39,400 nucleotides of DNA from CALMKX01 sp036274895 (GCA_036274895.1 DASUEU010000030.1:1-39400), one strand, 5' to 3'; shown: positions 15,532-24,194, numbered from the stretch's first letter. Made by a program: numbers and translations. Notes: generated by a model from the letters alone, not told the origin.

Positions 15532-16874
15532 TGGGGGGGGCCGGCGAGGTCGGCGGCTACCGCCGCCGCGCACCTCTCGGAGGCTCGGAAGCACGCCTCG
15601 ATGGAGGCGCCGCAGAGGTAGTCGCCTGAGAGATAGAGCCCGGGGAGAGCGCGGAGCTCCGTTTGCAGCTCACCGGCAAACCGCCCGTAATGCCGGGTAT
15701 AGGCGCAAAGACCCAGCTCGTAATGGCGGCCGACGAAGCACAGACGTTCGCGGGCGTCGACGGGAACATGCCGGTTGAGCCTCTCTTCGCCCAGGCGGAG
15801 GAGAGACTCCATGTCCACCTCGCCGCAGAGGTACGACCGTGCCGTCCGGCCGCTGAAGGTATAGCGGACGACGTTCAGGTCGTGGATCCCGTAGCTGCCG
15901 GCATTGCTGAGCGGCTCTTCCTCGTCGAACACCAGGGCGCGCACCTGCGAGGTGAAGATGTCCCGCGCGTATTCGGCCAGAATGAGCGCCACCGGGAAGT
16001 AGGCAACGCGGCCCAGCAGCTCGGCCAGGCGGCGGGCGGCGCTCGCCGCGATCCTGGCGCTCGTCGCTGCGGGCGTCGCGAGCACGACACCGTCGTAGCA
16101 GCGCTCCTCGGCAACGCCCGTCGGGGACGTGACGCGCAATCCCGCCACCCGGCCGGCCCCCATGACCAGAGACTCGACCCGCGTACCCAGGCGGATCGTG
16201 GCCGTCTGCGCGAACTGCTCGAGAACCCGCTGCATCCCCAAGGTGAGCTGGTCGTAGCTGTCGAGCACCATCCGGAGATTGCTCCCGAAGTTGCCGAGGT
16301 AGATCTCGTCGGGCTCGGCGCCATTCATGCGGACGCTCATCGGGCGGACGAGCCGTCGGCAGAGCTCGTCGCCGAAGTAGCTCCCTGCCGGTGGGTCGTC
16401 CAAGCGCTCGGCGAGCGCGTCGAAGTAGGACGACCCGAGATAGCCGTTCTCCTCGTCCCGTTTGACGGCGAGGCACATCCGGCCGAAACGGAGAAGGTCG
16501 CGCCGCCGGCAGCGACGCGCGAGGTCGAGCAGGCTCGCCCATCGGCGCCGGCTGTCGAAGGTCACCATCCTGCCGTCGCGCACCTGTGACGAGTTGATCC
16601 CGAAGTACTCGTAGGGATTGTCTCCGCAGGCGGCGACGAACTGGCGGAACCGGTGGTAGCGGCGCCCGATGTTCTTGCCTCCGAGATCGACCAGGCGCTC
16701 GCCCAGCCGGGCGGACCCGATCCGTCCTCCGAGCACGTCGGACTGCTCCAGGATCTCCGAGGCGATGCCGCGGCGGCGCAGCGAGTAGGAAGCGGCGATG
16801 CCGGAGATGCCACCGCCGACGACCGCGACGACCTTGCCCGGGGCCGGCCCGCCGTTCGCGCCCCGGACGCTCAC
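15513..16874 (-). CDS. FAD-dependent amine oxidase/protoporphyrinogen oxidase-like
   Basis: Flavin oxidoreductase of 453 residues. The Rossmann motif VVGGGISGIAASYSLRRRG is at about 15-33, followed by the E-x-S-x-x-x-GGR signature (EQSDVLGGRI); near the C-terminus LYLSGDYLCGASIEACFRAS is the second FAD contact, as in phytoene desaturase/PPOX-type enzymes. The frame remains open upstream to 17486, but I chose GTG at 16874 because it overlaps the stop of the AfsA-like gene (GTGA) and the FAD motif follows directly. The coupling suggests that it oxidises or desaturates a product or precursor of the AfsA-like enzyme (inference). Confidence 0.85.
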   Translation of the reverse strand: MSVRGANGGPAPGKVVAVVGGGISGIAASYSLRRRGIASEILEQSDVLGGRIGSARLGERLVDLGGKNIGRRYHRFRQFVAACGDNPYEYFGINSSQVRDGRMVTFDSRRRWASLLDLARRCRRRDLLRFGRMCLAVKRDEENGYLGSSYFDALAERLDDPPAGSYFGDELCRRLVRPMSVRMNGAEPDEIYLGNFGSNLRMVLDSYDQLTLGMQRVLEQFAQTATIRLGTRVESLVMGAGRVAGLRVTSPTGVAEERCYDGVVLATPAATSARIAASAARRLAELLGRVAYFPVALILAEYARDIFTSQVRALVFDEEEPLSNAGSYGIHDLNVVRYTFSGRTARSYLCGEVDMESLLRLGEERLNRHVPVDARERLCFVGRHYELGLCAYTRHYGRFAGELQTELRALPGLYLSGDYLCGASIEACFRASERCAAAVAADLAGPPHYGQCA

Positions 16875-18040
16875 CTGCGGCCACCAGCCGCCACGCGGAC
16901 CTCGTCGACGCCGGCAGCCGGCTCGAAGGCGGCCGCGGTCGCCATCTCGAGAGAGAGCTCCGCCAGCAGGCGCCCTTCCTGCTTCGCCTGGATGCTCAGC
17001 GCGAGAGCGTTGCTCGCGCCGGGAGCGCGGCTGGCCGTCTGCAACCGGGCCTCGAGCTTGACCGGGGTCTCGAGCTCGGCGAACTGGTGGAACCGGGCTC
17101 CGAACTCCCGACAGACGATCTCCCGGGGCGCCCAACCGCAGCGGCTCCCCGCCAGCGCTGTGCCGATCTGATGGCAGCCCTCGAGCAGCAGCATGCCGGA
17201 GACGTGGTCGAGCGCGTGCTCGAAGAAGTAGGGATGGTCGGGATCGACGATGAGATCGGCTTCGACGATGCCCTCCGCGCTCTCGCAGGGGGAGGAGATC
17301 ACGATGTTCTCGAGCCGGCGGCGTCCCACCACGCTGGGCTCGACGCGCTCCAGACGCTGCGGCGAGCTGCTGCTCTCGAGAGCCTCCGGCGCCGGTTTCC
17401 GGAGCTTCTCGTAGATCTTCCTCGGTACGAAGATCCACTCGCCGGCGGCGTGCTGGATCCGCTCGCCGGCCTGGTAGCTGATGCACTCCATGACCAGACC
17501 CATCAGCTCTCTCGTGCGCCGGTAAGAACAGTCACGCAAGCGGACCTCCATCACGACATTGGCCATCCGCGGACTCGTCACCAGGCTCAGGCCCGGCCAC
17601 TCCAGCGTGCACGACAATTCGCGCAAGATATGGCACAGGGAGGTAGAAACGCCGAGGAACTGATGAGAGATCGCAATGCCGGCCTGGCGCCCCATCTCGG
17701 CGCTGAGCAGGATGCCGCTGTAGACGTGAGGCCCCCCGCCCTCATTGAAGTAGCCGTGCGACTGGGGGATGCGCGCACCGCAAAGGAACCGCCCTTCCTC
17801 CAGGCGCAGGATGTCCGTCAAGAGAACGTGGTCGATGAAATCCCGGTGTACCAGCCGGCGCGATACGGTGGACTCGAAGCTCAGCTTGGCCGCGTGGGGC
17901 CTCAAGTCCTTCGGCAACTCACCGAGCGCGGCGTCGTCGCCCATGGCCACAACTCCCGTGTCGCTGGCAGGGATATCGTCCAGGTCGAGCAGCTGGGCAC
18001 TCGCCCGGCGGCAATCCTCACTTTCTTGAGCGTTATCCAT
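16871..18040 (-). CDS. AfsA-like A-factor/butyrolactone biosynthesis hotdog protein
   Basis: A 389-residue protein with two hotdog repeats of the AfsA (A-factor biosynthesis) family. Repeat one (about 55-185) has SRRLVHRDFIDHVLLTDI, the PQSHGYFN strand and a helix with EMGRQAGIAISHQFLG; repeat two (about 230-370) has DHPYFFEHALDHVSGMLLLEG, the expected Asp-His-Pro-x-Phe-Phe-x-His motif. AfsA condenses a beta-ketoacyl-ACP with dihydroxyacetone phosphate to make gamma-butyrolactone signals. ATG at 18040 is chosen; a TTG at 18067 would put the palindrome over the start. It is coupled to the FAD oxidoreductase and divergent from an acyltransferase. The family is best known from Actinomycetota. 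Confidence 0.85.
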   Translation of the reverse strand: MDNAQESEDCRRASAQLLDLDDIPASDTGVVAMGDDAALGELPKDLRPHAAKLSFESTVSRRLVHRDFIDHVLLTDILRLEEGRFLCGARIPQSHGYFNEGGGPHVYSGILLSAEMGRQAGIAISHQFLGVSTSLCHILRELSCTLEWPGLSLVTSPRMANVVMEVRLRDCSYRRTRELMGLVMECISYQAGERIQHAAGEWIFVPRKIYEKLRKPAPEALESSSSPQRLERVEPSVVGRRRLENIVISSPCESAEGIVEADLIVDPDHPYFFEHALDHVSGMLLLEGCHQIGTALAGSRCGWAPREIVCREFGARFHQFAELETPVKLEARLQTASRAPGASNALALSIQAKQEGRLLAELSLEMATAAAFEPAAGVDEVRVAAGGRR

Positions 18041-18053
18041 CCTAAGGGGTTCT

Positions 18054-18076
18054 CTATCTTTTTGCAAGCAAGATAG
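18054..18076. promoter_or_regulatory. AT-rich palindrome upstream of AfsA-like gene (candidate operator)
   Basis: Perfect 7-base arms CTATCTT (18054-18060) and AAGATAG (18070-18076) separated by 9 bases, lying 14 to 36 bases upstream of the AfsA-like ATG. Size and symmetry suit a dimeric TetR-type repressor, the class that senses butyrolactones in Streptomyces. No receptor gene is visible in the window. Confidence 0.45.
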
Positions 18077-18115
18077 TCGCTAGGCACCGCCCGGCTCGCG
18101 GGCCGAGCGCATGAC

Positions 18116-18145
18116 TTGACGGCAATCAACCGATGACGCGACAAT
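18116..18145 (+). promoter_or_regulatory. Candidate promoter for acyltransferase gene
   Basis: TTGACG (18116-18121) is followed after 18 bases by GACAAT (18140-18145), about 38 bases upstream of the acyltransferase ATG. It lies in the divergent intergenic region shared with the AfsA-like gene. Consensus match only. Confidence 0.35.
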
Positions 18146-18182
18146 GTCGAGTCCGTACTGCAACCGCCCATAGATTTTAGTT

Positions 18183-18926
18183 ATGCGCGCTGAGCGAAAT
18201 AACGTCTCAGGCGGGGAGCCCTCGGCGGCGGGGTGGCGGCAGCACCTGAGCTACCTCGTGCTGGTTTGCGCCAAGGCGCTGAGTCGGGCCTTCTTCCGCA
18301 TCGAGGTCCACTGGGTGGGCGAGCCGGTGGACGATCCGTGGAGTGGCGTCCGCGTCGTCGCGCTGCTCAATCACACCAGCCTCTACGACTGGCTCTTCGT
18401 CGCCGTCCCGCCGAACCGCTTCCTTCGCCGTCTGGCGAGACACGGCGTGCTGCCGTCAGCCGCGAAGACCATGCGGCGCCCGCTCGTGGGGAGGTTCTTC
18501 GGATTCCTCGCCGGCAACGTCGTCACGGTCAGCCGCGAGCGCGATCACACCTGGCAGCAGTTCCTTTCCAGCATCGGCTCCGACAGTGTGGTCCTGCTCG
18601 CCCCGGAAGGCCGGATGAAGCGTGCCACCGGCCTGGACCTCGAGGGCCGGCCCATGACCGTTCGCGGCGGCATCGCCGACATCCTGCACGTCGTGGGCCG
18701 CGGTCGCATGCTCCTCGCCTACAGCGGCGGCCTGCACCACGTCCAGATCCCCGGCCAGCTCCTGCCGCGGCCCTTCAAGACCATCCGCGTCCGGGTCGAG
18801 CCGGTCGACATCGAGGCCTACTGCCAGTCCTTGAGGGAAGTGCCCGGCAGCGAGGAGTTCAAGCGCGCGACCAAGGCAGACCTGGAACGGCGACGCGACC
18901 TCTACTGCGACGCCAACCAGAAATGA
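18183..18926 (+). CDS. PlsC-like lysophospholipid/1-acylglycerol-phosphate acyltransferase
   Basis: A 247-residue acyltransferase of the LPLAT/PlsC family, probably membrane-associated. The catalytic NHxxxxD motif reads NHTSLYD (about 63-69) and the phosphate-binding block is APEGRMK (about 140-146, EGxR type). It transfers an acyl chain to a lysophospholipid or other glycerol-phosphate acceptor. Placed divergently from the AfsA-like gene, which would use dihydroxyacetone phosphate and an acyl-ACP, it may act on related glycerol-phosphate intermediates; it could equally be an ordinary lipid gene. Confidence 0.82.
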   Translation: MRAERNNVSGGEPSAAGWRQHLSYLVLVCAKALSRAFFRIEVHWVGEPVDDPWSGVRVVALLNHTSLYDWLFVAVPPNRFLRRLARHGVLPSAAKTMRRPLVGRFFGFLAGNVVTVSRERDHTWQQFLSSIGSDSVVLLAPEGRMKRATGLDLEGRPMTVRGGIADILHVVGRGRMLLAYSGGLHHVQIPGQLLPRPFKTIRVRVEPVDIEAYCQSLREVPGSEEFKRATKADLERRRDLYCDANQK

Positions 18927-18969
18927 ACCCTGCTGGCCGCAAGAGGCCTGACGAAAGCATCGCTCGCCC

Positions 18970-19332
18970 TCAGCGGGCCTCCAGCTCCACCACCAGCCGC
19001 CGCGGCGCCACCATCCGGTAGGCGTCGGTCACCAGGTCGGCGATCTCTTCCCAGTTGACCGGCACGTCCAGGTAGACGCCCAGCCACCCGCGGTGGCCCA
19101 CGTAGGGGGGCCGGAAGTAGCGCTCCGGGTAGGCCGCCACCAGCATCTCCTGGGCCCCGGGCGGCGCGGCGCACCAGAAGGCCACCCGGTCGTCGTGGTG
19201 GTGGTCCGAGAGGGTGACGAAGACCTTCTTGTCGCGCACGAACCAGGTCGGCTCGCCGTGGCTCAGCCGCTCGTTCACCTCCGGCAGGGCCAGGCACAGC
19301 CGGCGCAGTTTCTCCAGGGATTCGGTGTCCAT
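18970..19332 (-). CDS. MmcQ/YjbR family protein
   Basis: A 120-residue protein of the MmcQ/YjbR family (CyaY-like fold, proposed DNA-binding). Typical features are the N-terminal helix ESLEKLRRLCLALPEV, GEPTWFVRDKKVFVTLSD, and a C-terminal region EEIADLVTDAYRMVAPRR. The frame is open upstream to 19575, but ATG at 19332 starts the family domain exactly and gives the usual length. Function of the family is unsettled. It is divergent from the DUF3604 gene across about 105 bases. Confidence 0.82.
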   Translation of the reverse strand: MDTESLEKLRRLCLALPEVNERLSHGEPTWFVRDKKVFVTLSDHHHDDRVAFWCAAPPGAQEMLVAAYPERYFRPPYVGHRGWLGVYLDVPVNWEEIADLVTDAYRMVAPRRLVVELEAR

Positions 19333-19438
19333 GGGGGAATTATGGACGAGGCGCACTTCTCGACCTCGCTGGAGCGCCCTGATACCATCTCGCGAAATCT
19401 TTGATCTGCCCGCTCGGCGGGATCTGGAGGGGACGCTC

Positions 19439-21772
19439 ATGCAGTCGTCACGGGCCGTGGGTCTCGTCGTTCGTCTGGCCGCCACCAGTGCTCTTCTCCT
19501 CGCTGTGCCGAGCCTCGCCGAGGAGGCTGCGAAGCCTCCCTTCGAGCTCACCGAGGACCGGCCCCGCTGTGGCAACTACAACCCCCAGCGCCAAGCCCTC
19601 TTCGGCACCACGCACCTGCACACCGGCCTGTCCTTCGACGCCAGCATCCGCTTCGTCGACTACGCGAGCGGCAACGACCCTCGCGGCGCCTACCGCTTCG
19701 CCCAGGGCAAGGCACCCATCAGCATCCCCGAGCCGTCGGGCTTACAACCCAGGCGGCGCGCCAGCTGTAACGACCCGGCGACCGAGCCCGCCGGCGGCGG
19801 CCCGAGCCGCACGCCCTGCATCGACCAGCGGCTCGACTGGGGCGCCGTGACCGATCACTCGGAGCATTTCGGCGTGATGGGCTTCTGCAAAGACTTCCTC
19901 GGCAAGGGCCTGCCCGAGAGCCTGTCGATGGAATGCCGGATGATCAACGGCTTCTTCTACGAGCCGCTCTCCGCCTTGAACCCGCCGTTCGGTTCCACCA
20001 TGGCGTCGAACGCCTTCACCCAGCTGACCGTGATGAACGACGGCGCGATCAGTGGCAACACCAACCTGCCGGTGTGCAACAACAGCCCGGAGCTTTGTGC
20101 CAAGGCCGAGATGGAAGTGTGGGGCGAGATCCAGAAGGCCGCTGAAGAGGCCTACGATCGCAGCAGCGAATGTACCTTCACCAGCTTCATCGCCTATGAG
20201 AACACCTCGACGCCGCTGCTCAACAACTGGCACCGGAACGTGATCTTCCGCAACGACCGCGTGGTCAAGAAGCCGGTCAACGCCCTCGACATGGCGGTGC
20301 GGCTCAACACCAGCCCCCAGACGATGCCGATCAACACCGTCCTCGCCGTGGTGCCCGACGAGCCGCGGGTGTGGCCGGTGCCGCCGGGCATCAAGGTCAA
20401 CCACCCGCTGCCCCAGCCGTTCTGGAACAAGCTCGAGGAGGACTGCACCAAAGGCGGCAACGTCACCGGCGGCAAAGCCAAGCGGTGCGACTTCATCACC
20501 ATCCCGCACAACTCGAACTTGGGTGGCGGCAGCGCGAGCTTCCCGCCCCTGTTCCTCGACCCCTACAACGTCGCCGACGCCAAGCGCCACCAGCAGATGG
20601 AGCCCCTGGTGGAGATCTACCAGGACAAGGGAGCGAGCGAGTGCCGCTACGACCCGCGCTTCCTGGCCGGCACGGACACCATCGACGAGTTCTGCGCCTT
20701 CGAGATCCTGGACGGCAAGACGCTCGGCTCGGCCTCGGGCGTCGGCTCGGGAAGCTCGAGCAGCGGTCCCGCCGCGCCCGACACCTGGGGCGATCGCGCC
20801 TACGTGCGCAACGTCTGGAAGGACGGCATCCAGTACGCCGCGAAGAAGATCTACGACGGCATCAACCCCTTCAAGATGGGGGTGGTCTCGGCCTCTGACT
20901 CGCACACCGGCGTGATGGGCTGGCACCCGGAGACCGACCAGTGGCCGGGCCACCTCGGCATCGACGACGCCTACCCCATGGCGAGCTCCTCGACCGCCCA
21001 GAACGGCACCGGCGGCCCGTCGGTGGTGTGGGCCGAGGAGAACACCCGCGACTCGATCTTCGAGGCCCTCAAGCGCAAGGAGACCTACGGCACCAGCGGC
21101 CCGCGGATGAAGGTGCGCTTCTTCGGCGGCTGGAACTATCCCGCGGACGCCTGCGGCAAGGACTTCGTCGACCTCGGCTACAAGGGCGGCGTGCCCATGG
21201 GCGGCGACCTGCCCGCCCGCGCCGCCAGGGACGGCGCCCCCACCTTCATCACCTGGGCCGTGTGGGACGACCAGATCCGCACCAAACTGCAACAGATCCA
21301 GATCGTCAAGGGCTGGGTCGACGAGCGCGGCAACACGCAAGAGCGGGTCTACACCGTGGCCGGCGAGCCCGGCAGCCCGCTCAACCCCCAGGCGGCGATC
21401 GACTCCACGACCTGCAAGGCCCGGCCGGACCTCGGCCGCGAGCGCCTCTGCTCGGTCTGGAGGGACCCCACCTTCGACCCCGAGCTTCACGCCTTCTACT
21501 ACGTGCGGGTGCTCGAGGAGCCGGTCTGCCGCTACAGCACCCTGTGGTGCCGCACCTGGATCGGCGTCGACCCTCTCGACACCAACCAGTGCAACAGCCA
21601 GCTCGCGGCCCTCCAGAACGGCACCACCGAGCAGAAGCTCAAGGCGGCGCAGGGTGCCATGTGCTGCTCGAACCAGACCACCGACACCTTCCTGCAGCCG
21701 GTGATCCAGGAGCGCGCCTGGACCTCGCCGATCTGGTACGAGCCGGAGTCTGCGGGCGTCGCCCGGAAATGA
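19439..21772 (+). CDS. Secreted DUF3604 (PHP-like metallo-phosphoesterase) protein
   Basis: A 777-residue exported protein with a signal peptide (about 1-26, LLLAVPSLAEEA). It has the DUF3604 hallmark FGTTHLHTGLSFDA, where the HxH resembles the first metal site of PHP-domain hydrolases; WGAVTDHSEH and ASDSHTGVMGWHPE supply further His/Asp ligands, and TFITWAVWDDQ is near the end. Many Cys residues suggest disulfides outside the cytoplasm. The frame is open from 19214, but the ATG at 19439 has GGAGGGG upstream and starts the signal peptide. The stop overlaps the next gene as ATGA. Substrate is unknown. Confidence 0.9.
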   Translation: MQSSRAVGLVVRLAATSALLLAVPSLAEEAAKPPFELTEDRPRCGNYNPQRQALFGTTHLHTGLSFDASIRFVDYASGNDPRGAYRFAQGKAPISIPEPSGLQPRRRASCNDPATEPAGGGPSRTPCIDQRLDWGAVTDHSEHFGVMGFCKDFLGKGLPESLSMECRMINGFFYEPLSALNPPFGSTMASNAFTQLTVMNDGAISGNTNLPVCNNSPELCAKAEMEVWGEIQKAAEEAYDRSSECTFTSFIAYENTSTPLLNNWHRNVIFRNDRVVKKPVNALDMAVRLNTSPQTMPINTVLAVVPDEPRVWPVPPGIKVNHPLPQPFWNKLEEDCTKGGNVTGGKAKRCDFITIPHNSNLGGGSASFPPLFLDPYNVADAKRHQQMEPLVEIYQDKGASECRYDPRFLAGTDTIDEFCAFEILDGKTLGSASGVGSGSSSSGPAAPDTWGDRAYVRNVWKDGIQYAAKKIYDGINPFKMGVVSASDSHTGVMGWHPETDQWPGHLGIDDAYPMASSSTAQNGTGGPSVVWAEENTRDSIFEALKRKETYGTSGPRMKVRFFGGWNYPADACGKDFVDLGYKGGVPMGGDLPARAARDGAPTFITWAVWDDQIRTKLQQIQIVKGWVDERGNTQERVYTVAGEPGSPLNPQAAIDSTTCKARPDLGRERLCSVWRDPTFDPELHAFYYVRVLEEPVCRYSTLWCRTWIGVDPLDTNQCNSQLAALQNGTTEQKLKAAQGAMCCSNQTTDTFLQPVIQERAWTSPIWYEPESAGVARK

Positions 21773-22719
21773 AGTGGCTCGCGGCCCCGGCGCTGCACAT
21801 GCTGGCGCTCGGGGCGTTGCTCTGGGGTGCGGTCGAGCTGCCGGGCGGGGCCTTCTCGACGCAGAAGAAGCGCATCGAGATCCCCGCCCACCGCCTCGAG
21901 CTGATGCTGCAGGACTTCGTCGCTGACACGGGCCGCCCGCCCACGGGCTCAGAGTGGCAGCAGATGATCGACCTGCAGATCGACGACGAGGTGCTCTTCC
22001 AGTACGCGACCGCCCTGGGGCTGCACGAGAACTCCGCCGCCCAGGCGCGCCTGGCGCAGATCGCCGAGTTCGTCGAGGCCAACCCGCACGAAGCCACCGA
22101 GGCCGGCAAGGCCGAGGCGGCCATGGAGCTGGGCCTTCACGAGGGGGACCTGGTGGTGCGCCGCATCCTCGCCGACAGCGCCAAGCGGCTGATCCGCAGC
22201 GTGGTGCTGCTGCAGAAGCCGGCTCCTGAGCTGGTGGAGCAGTTCTACGCCGCGCAGTCGGGGGAATTCACCCAGCCGGCGCGCATCCGTCTCTCGCAGC
22301 TCGCCGTCAACGGCTTCGCGTGGCCGGACTCGGAGGCCAGAGCCCGCCAGCTGCTCGAGCGGATCCGCGCGGAGGGGCTCGACCTCACGGCCGCGCTGGC
22401 GCTCGCCGACGAGACGCCGGCGCCGGTGCACCTGCCCCTGCAAAGCGAGCAGGCCCTCCAGTCCCAGCTCGGTGGCGACTTCGCCCGGGCGGTCATGGCG
22501 GCCCGACCCGGAAGCTGGTCGGGGCCGATCCCGTCGGACTACGGGCACCATCTGGTCTGGGTCCACGAGCGGCAGGAAGCCCGCGTGCTGCCGCTCGAGT
22601 CCGTGAGGGATCAGGTCGAAGGAGCCCTGCTCCAGAAGCTGGCCGACGAGTGGCTCAAGCTGCGACTGCGCGAGCTGCGCACCGAGTTCGAGATCGTCGT
22701 GCCGGGAAGGTCGTCGTGA
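21769..22719 (+). CDS. Membrane-anchored PpiC-type peptidyl-prolyl isomerase
   Basis: A 316-residue protein with an N-terminal membrane anchor or signal segment (about 1-28), an alpha-helical chaperone-like region (about 35-150) and a parvulin (PpiC) domain at about 165-290 with RIRLSQLAV, ARAVMAARPGSWSGPIPSDYGHHLVWV and a C-terminal helix, as in SurA/PrsA-like foldases. ATGA overlap couples it to the DUF3604 gene and TGATG couples it to HupE, so all three are made together. It is a likely dedicated foldase for the Cys-rich exported DUF3604 partner (inference). Confidence 0.85.
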   Translation: MKWLAAPALHMLALGALLWGAVELPGGAFSTQKKRIEIPAHRLELMLQDFVADTGRPPTGSEWQQMIDLQIDDEVLFQYATALGLHENSAAQARLAQIAEFVEANPHEATEAGKAEAAMELGLHEGDLVVRRILADSAKRLIRSVVLLQKPAPELVEQFYAAQSGEFTQPARIRLSQLAVNGFAWPDSEARARQLLERIRAEGLDLTAALALADETPAPVHLPLQSEQALQSQLGGDFARAVMAARPGSWSGPIPSDYGHHLVWVHERQEARVLPLESVRDQVEGALLQKLADEWLKLRLRELRTEFEIVVPGRSS

Positions 22720-23735
22720 TGGGCCGTTCGTCCCTGCTCCTGCCGGGGCTCCGTTCGCTCGTGCCGGCCCTGCTCCTCGCCCTGGCCGCCGCCGCTCCGG
22801 CAGAGGCTCACCAGTTCGCCCCCGCCCTGCTCGAGATCGAAGAGCTTTCGGCCGACGTGGCCCGGGTGGGCTGGAAGCAGCCGGCCATCCGGGTGCAGGG
22901 CAGCCAGCTGCGCCCGGTGCTGCCGGTCGAGTGTGAGGGCATCGGTGAGCCCGAGGTGCAGAAAGAGGGCACCGGCCTCCGCGCCCGCTGGCAGATCCGT
23001 TGCCCCGGCGGCCTCGGGGGCAAGTCGGTGGGCGTCGAGGGCATCGCCAGCAGCCAAGCCGACGTGCTCCTTCGCATCACCCTGCGCGACGGCCGCCGCC
23101 TCCGGCACGTGCTCAAGGCCCAGGCGCCCAGCTTCCGCATCGACGCCGACAGCAGCCGCACCGGGGTCTTCAAGGACTACGCCGCGCTGGGTGTCGAGCA
23201 CATCCTGCTCGGCTGGGACCACCTGCTCTTCGTGCTGGCCCTGGTGCTGCTGGTGGGCTGGGGGCGCTCCCTGGTGTGGACGATCACGGCCTTCACCGCC
23301 GGCCACAGCGTCACCCTCGCCCTGGCCTCGCTGGGCCTGGTGCACGCGCCGCAGGCGCCGATCGAGGCCGCCATCGCGGCGAGCATCTACGTCCTCGCGG
23401 TCGAGCTGGCGAGCGTGCGCGAGGGGCGCAAGACGCTGACGCAACGAGCCCCCTGGGCGGTCGCCGCCGGCTTCGGCCTGCTGCACGGCCTGGGCTTCGC
23501 CGGCGCCTTGGCCGAGGTCGGCCTGCCCACGGCGGAGATCCCGCTGGCGCTTTTCTCCTTCAACGTCGGCATCGAGGCGGGCCAGCTCGCCTTCGTCGGC
23601 GCCGTGCTCCTCGCCGCCGCAGCGCTGCGCCGGGTCCCGGTCTCCTGGCCGCGGTGGGCGAAAGCCGTACCGGCCTACGGCATCGGCGCCATGGCGGTGT
23701 TCTGGGTTCTGGAGCGGGCGGCGGCGCTGATGTGA
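22719..23735 (+). CDS. HupE/UreJ-family membrane protein
   Basis: A 338-residue protein with a signal peptide (about 1-27, ending AEAH), an extracytoplasmic beta-rich N-terminal domain (about 28-150), and a C-terminal HupE/UreJ membrane domain with six or seven segments. His-containing signatures are HILLGWDHLLFVLAL, FTAGHSVTLALA and GLLHGLGFAGAL. HupE/UreJ proteins are linked to nickel, cobalt or other metal transport, so it could load metal for the DUF3604 enzyme (inference from context). Start overlaps the PpiC stop (TGATG) and it ends the operon. Confidence 0.88.
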   Translation: MGRSSLLLPGLRSLVPALLLALAAAAPAEAHQFAPALLEIEELSADVARVGWKQPAIRVQGSQLRPVLPVECEGIGEPEVQKEGTGLRARWQIRCPGGLGGKSVGVEGIASSQADVLLRITLRDGRRLRHVLKAQAPSFRIDADSSRTGVFKDYAALGVEHILLGWDHLLFVLALVLLVGWGRSLVWTITAFTAGHSVTLALASLGLVHAPQAPIEAAIAASIYVLAVELASVREGRKTLTQRAPWAVAAGFGLLHGLGFAGALAEVGLPTAEIPLALFSFNVGIEAGQLAFVGAVLLAAAALRRVPVSWPRWAKAVPAYGIGAMAVFWVLERAAALM

Positions 23736-23739
23736 GCGG

Positions 23740-23800
23740 GGCTTTCCGCCACCTTCTTGCCGCGCACGTACCAAGCCGGCTCCGCCGTTCCGCTTGCAGA
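23740..23800 (-). pseudogene. Possible MmcQ/YjbR fragment
   Basis: The minus-strand reading contains AEPAWYVRGKKVA, resembling GEPTWFVRDKKVF of the intact MmcQ/YjbR gene at 18970-19332, with matching DNA over about 35 bases. Nothing family-like could be seen on either side. It may be a short relic or chance similarity. Confidence 0.25.
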
Positions 23801-23858
23801 TAGCCACACTTGGCGTCACCTCCCGCAAACGATTTGGCACAGGGCACCAGACGGGTGA

Positions 23859-23889
23859 CCTCCGGCGGCTCCTCGTCCGCTGCCGGAGG
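23859..23889. terminator. Hairpin after HupE operon
   Basis: Inverted repeat CCTCCGGC (23859-23866) and GCCGGAGG (23882-23889), 15-base loop, 124 bases after the HupE stop and 28 bases before the Phd-like gene. No T-tract. It could be a terminator for the upstream operon or a control element of the antitoxin. Confidence 0.3.
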
Positions 23890-23916
23890 CGAGGGGGCGC
23901 AAGGTACACTGGCGCG

Positions 23917-24156
23917 ATGACCAAGGTGAGCGCCCAGCAGGCCTCGGCCGATCTCCTCGATCTCCTCGACGCCGTCGAGCAGGGCGAGGAGGTCGTGGTG
24001 GAGCGGGAAGGCCGGGAGTTCCGGCTCTCCCTCGTGCCTCCTGCCGCCGAGAAGCCGGAAGCCTTGCTGATCATCGAGGACCCTGACGTGCTCTCCGGCG
24101 AGTGGACTTGGGCCGCCGGTCACGACGGCCAGCTCGAGTTCCAGCCTCGGCGCTGA
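23917..24156 (+). CDS. Phd/YefM-like antitoxin, solitary
   Basis: A 79-residue protein. The N-terminal half (KVSAQQASADLLDLLDAVEQGEEVVVEREGR) has the Phd/YefM fold pattern: strand, two helices and the E-V-x-V/I-x-R-x-G turn that binds DNA as a dimer. The C-terminal tail (about 45-79) would wrap a toxin, but no toxin gene follows: the next frame is a DUF433 gene. The ATG at 23917 is chosen; the frame is open from 23794. It may be an orphan antitoxin left after toxin loss. Confidence 0.65.
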   Translation: MTKVSAQQASADLLDLLDAVEQGEEVVVEREGREFRLSLVPPAAEKPEALLIIEDPDVLSGEWTWAAGHDGQLEFQPRR

Positions 24157-24194
24157 TCCGCTTGGACAGAATTCGGGTGTCCTCTTCGAGGATC

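Noticed and set aside
16875..17486. Upstream extension of the FAD oxidoreductase frame
   Set aside because: This part is antisense-free but out of frame within the AfsA-like gene; GTG at 16874 with GTGA overlap is the natural start.
19742..21490. 582-codon minus-strand frame opposite the DUF3604 gene
   Set aside because: Mirror of a well-supported coding frame, with no recognisable domain.
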